Assembly (NCBI RefSeq): GCF_017104715.1
Contig: NZ_JAAGPI010000011.1
Span: 1 to 64,000 of the forward strand
Direction of reading: 5' to 3'
DNA length: 64,000 nt
From: Burkholderia sp. Ac-20365
Lineage (GTDB): Bacteria; Pseudomonadota; Gammaproteobacteria; Burkholderiales; Burkholderiaceae
Position numbers and translations under genes: made by a program
Notes under the pieces: model-generated
Told to the model about the DNA's origin: nothing
Seen by the model: only the letters and a program-made list of their open reading frames with translations
Databases searched by the model: none
Shown here: positions 61,885 to 64,000 of the stretch, piece by piece
Position numbering within the stretch: the first letter of the stretch is position 1
Layout of the letters: every line of letters starts with the position of its first letter

Positions 61885-62760
61885 ATGAATCCCGGCGTCG
61901 CCTACGCATTGCTCGCGTTCACCCTGTGGGGACTGTTCCCCGTCTACTTCAAGTCGCTGCATCAGATTTCGCCCATCGAGATGCTCGCCCACCGCATGGT
62001 GTGGTCGATGCTGTTTCTGTTCATCGTGCTGACGGTGCGGCAGCAGTGGCGGTGGCTCGCGCCCGTGCTGCGCGACCGGCGCCTGCTGGGGCGCTTCGCC
62101 GCGAGCGCGCTGTTGCTGTCGACGAACTGGGGCATCTATATCTGGGCCGTCAACGCGGGGCATATCGTCGAGGCGAGTCTTGGATACTTCGTCAATCCGC
62201 TGATCAACGTGTTGTTCGGCCTTGCGTTTCTCGGCGAGCGGCTGCGGCGCGTGCAGTGGCTGTCCGTGGCGATTGCCGCGTGTGGCGTGCTGTATCTCAC
62301 ATGGGAAAACGGCCATCCGCCGTGGATCAGTCTCGCGCTCGCATTCAGCTTTGCGGGTTATGGGTTGCTGCGCAAGACGGCGCAGCTTGGCGCGCTCGAA
62401 GGCTTGACGCTCGAAACGGTGCTGCTCTTTCCGGTTGCCGTGCTGTATCTGTTCTTCGCGTCTTCGTATGGCGAGAGCGGGTTCGGCGCGGCGTCGCTGG
62501 GCGTGAAGGTGCTGCTCGCGCTGGCTGGTCCGATCACGGCTGTGCCGTTGCTGCTGTTCGCCGCGGGCGCGCGGCGTATTCCGCTTTCGATGCTCGGGCT
62601 GATCCAGTACGTGACGCCGTCGCTGCAACTGCTGATTGGCGTGCTGATCTATCGCGAGCCGTTTGGGCAGGCGCAGCTGATCGGCTATGGCGCGATCTGG
62701 ATCGCGCTCGCGCTGTATTCGCTCGATGGTTTGTGGCGAGCGCGTTTTGCGCGAGCGTGA
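61885..62760 (+). CDS. rarD: EamA family transporter RarD
   Basis: A 291-residue protein with ten predicted helices in two EamA/DMT repeats. It begins MNPGVAYALLAFTLWGLFPV and has HRMVWSMLFLFIVL, LLLSTNWGIYIWAVNAGHIV and LGYFVNPLINVLFG, all RarD signatures. The second repeat ends SLQLLIGVLIYREPF. RarD-type proteins were first linked to chloramphenicol sensitivity, and some carry amino-acid or drug export. ATG 61885 is used, and the in-frame extension upstream is discarded. It is convergent with the lysE gene, with six bases between stops. Confidence 0.93.
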   Translation: MNPGVAYALLAFTLWGLFPVYFKSLHQISPIEMLAHRMVWSMLFLFIVLTVRQQWRWLAPVLRDRRLLGRFAASALLLSTNWGIYIWAVNAGHIVEASLGYFVNPLINVLFGLAFLGERLRRVQWLSVAIAACGVLYLTWENGHPPWISLALAFSFAGYGLLRKTAQLGALEGLTLETVLLFPVAVLYLFFASSYGESGFGAASLGVKVLLALAGPITAVPLLLFAAGARRIPLSMLGLIQYVTPSLQLLIGVLIYREPFGQAQLIGYGAIWIALALYSLDGLWRARFARA

Positions 62761-62766
62761 TTGATA

Positions 62767-63411
62767 TCAGAGCGCGCGTTTGACTTCGACGACGCCGAAC
62801 ACGGCGAGCGCCAGCCCGGCGATGCGGTCGATAATCACGCGCAGCTTGTGTCCGATCGCATGGCGCGCGAGCGACACAGCCGTCACGAGAAAGCACCACC
62901 AGGCGATGGACCCGCAGAACACGCCGAGCACGGTCGTCAGCGCTACACTCGACGAAAACGGGCCACGCGGCGCGAGCGTCGTGAAGAGGGCGGCGAACAT
63001 GATGACCGTCTGCGGGTTGGTGAGGGTCAGCAGCAGGGCGCTGGCGAAGGCTTTTAGTGCGCCGGCGTGGCCGATGTTTGCCAGCTTGCCTTCGTTGTCC
63101 TGGCTGTTGCCGTTATCGGCGGGGACTTTTTGCAGCATCGTGCGGATGCCGAGATAGAGAAGGAAGAGACCCGCGATGATGTGGAGCGGCTTGTCGTAGG
63201 CGAGCATGAAGTGCGAGACGCTGACGAGGCCTAGCGCGGCCACGAGGCCGTAGATGGCGTCGCCGCCTGCGATGCCCAGGCCGATGGCGAGGCCCGCGCG
63301 TGGGCCGTCGGTCAGTGTGCGGCGGATGCAGAGCATGCCCATGGGGCCGACTGGGGCGGCTACGGCGAGGCCTACGCCTGCGGCGGTCAGGAAGAGCGTT
63401 GGGGTGAACAT
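62767..63411 (-). CDS. LysE family amino-acid exporter
   Basis: A 214-residue inner-membrane protein with six helices. It opens MFTPTLFLTAAGVGLAVAAP and has VGPMGMLCIRRTLTDGPRAG and LGIAGGDAIYGLVAALGL, hallmark LysE/RhtB sequence. TNPQTVIMFAALFT appears in the middle. It probably exports an amino acid or a related small molecule. AAGGATCCC precedes ATG 63411. The frame extends into the repeat element upstream, giving a spurious longer version. Its promoter must therefore lie in or next to inverted-repeat element C. Confidence 0.9.
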   Translation of the reverse strand: MFTPTLFLTAAGVGLAVAAPVGPMGMLCIRRTLTDGPRAGLAIGLGIAGGDAIYGLVAALGLVSVSHFMLAYDKPLHIIAGLFLLYLGIRTMLQKVPADNGNSQDNEGKLANIGHAGALKAFASALLLTLTNPQTVIMFAALFTTLAPRGPFSSSVALTTVLGVFCGSIAWWCFLVTAVSLARHAIGHKLRVIIDRIAGLALAVFGVVEVKRAL

Positions 63412-63418
63412 GGGATCC

Positions 63419-64000
63419 TTTTTTGTCTGCGCGACGCTGGGGTGGTTTTTGTCAGCGCTGGCATCCGCGATATGCGTTCGTGCTTCACGCGTTGCCCCTG
63501 TGCGGGGCGGCACCTACTTTTCTTTGCCGCGGCAAAGAAAAGTAGGCAAAAGAAAGCCGCTAACACCGCTAATTCTAATCGCTTGCCCACGGGCCCCCAA
63601 CTGCCCCGTCCTGTTCGCGCCAACATTCTTTTCGACGCCCGCTGCCCGCGCTTCGAAGAAGCGCATCACCCGCTTTACACTCCCGCGTCGCCACGTGCGC
63701 GATCGCATCGCCCATGTTCTATAGCGGCAAACTGTGTGTCGGCTGTCGCGGCGTACACGTTTCACTCCGCACTGAAAATCAAGGCCGGTGTCGTAAGAGC
63801 GCTGAGGTGTGGAGCACTACGACCTACACACAGTTTGCCACCTGGGCGGCATTAACCATTTGCTGCCGCCGGTTGCGCTACGGGTGCTTGAAGTGGGTGA
63901 GGCGTTTCGCCGAAGCGTTGGCAACGGGCAATGAATGGCAGATTGCCGTGTGAAGCGGAGGAACCGTTGGGGGCCCTCAGGCGGTGGTCAAGCACGGGCG
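63419..64000. repeat. Large inverted-repeat element, copy C (cut by window edge)
   Basis: A third copy, truncated at 64000. It begins TTTTTTGTCTGCGCGACGCTGG, then CGCTGGCATCCGCG and GCCCCTGTGCGGGGC. The 34-base palindrome (63513-63546) is of the CCTAC type. In copies A and B that type is on the right, so C is inverted relative to them. The central pair is GGCAAACTGTGTGTCGG (63726-63742) with CCTACACACAGTTTGCC (63823-63839). Unlike A and B it lies at the 5' end of a gene (lysE); the gene to its right is outside the window. Confidence 0.88.

Overview
The window is high-GC Betaproteobacterial chromosomal DNA, best matched to Burkholderia sensu lato and probably Paraburkholderia. The assignment rests on family content and is not a measured identity: a ybgC-tolQRA-tolB-pal-cpoB operon ending beside tRNA-Lys, glyA-nrdR, a DUF883/holin-like trio, hmgA-fahA, xdhABC and a 3-hydroxybutyrate oligomer hydrolase. 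I see no prophage, CRISPR array, integrase or insertion sequence. I annotate 55 protein genes and one tRNA.

Layout. 1-9.5 kb is a surface or exopolysaccharide cluster: an O-antigen ligase/polymerase-like protein cut by the window edge, two acyltransferases, a Wzx-type flippase and three glycosyltransferases, with frequent strand switching. 9.5-10.1 kb is an AT-richer gene-free stretch ending at tRNA-Lys(TTT). 10.3-15.9 kb is the Tol-Pal envelope operon, read leftward. 16-19 kb holds a short-chain dehydrogenase and glyA-nrdR; glyA has a recognisable ZTP (pfl) riboswitch in its leader. 19.1-21.9 kb is a five-gene, translationally coupled minor-pilin operon. 22-23.3 kb is an ElaB/YqjD-like stress trio, followed by a 1-Cys peroxiredoxin. 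24.4-31.7 kb is acyl-CoA and aromatic catabolism: gcdH with a divergent IclR regulator, a degenerate EAL protein, and an aromatic-acid transporter with hmgA and fahA (tyrosine/homogentisate breakdown). 31.7-35.2 kb has two MFS transporters and a crotonase. 36.8-38.9 kb has a D-2-hydroxyacid dehydrogenase and a LysR regulator. 39.4-46.1 kb is an aspartate module: two AspT-family exchangers, aspartate 4-decarboxylase and a class V aminotransferase. 48.4-54 kb is xdhABC with a LysR gene; XdhC lacks its usual N-terminal half. 54.2-63.4 kb has an HCCA-isomerase-like protein, a membrane-anchored TAXI protein, a BON protein, the oligomer hydrolase, a TauE/SafE permease, RarD and a LysE exporter.

The most unusual signal is a family of long (about 0.7 kb) imperfect inverted-repeat elements, two complete copies (about 36.05-36.74 and 46.11-46.86 kb) and one cut by the window edge (from about 63.42 kb). 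Each is a nested palindrome. The strongest hairpin, with core TTTGCCGCGGCAAA or TTTGCCGCCGCAAA, differs between copies in ways that keep it paired. Both complete copies fill the gap between convergent genes. The genes flanking copy B also show a marked G+T versus A+C strand skew pointing towards the element. I do not recognise a named family for it, and the short reading frames inside it look like non-coding artefacts.
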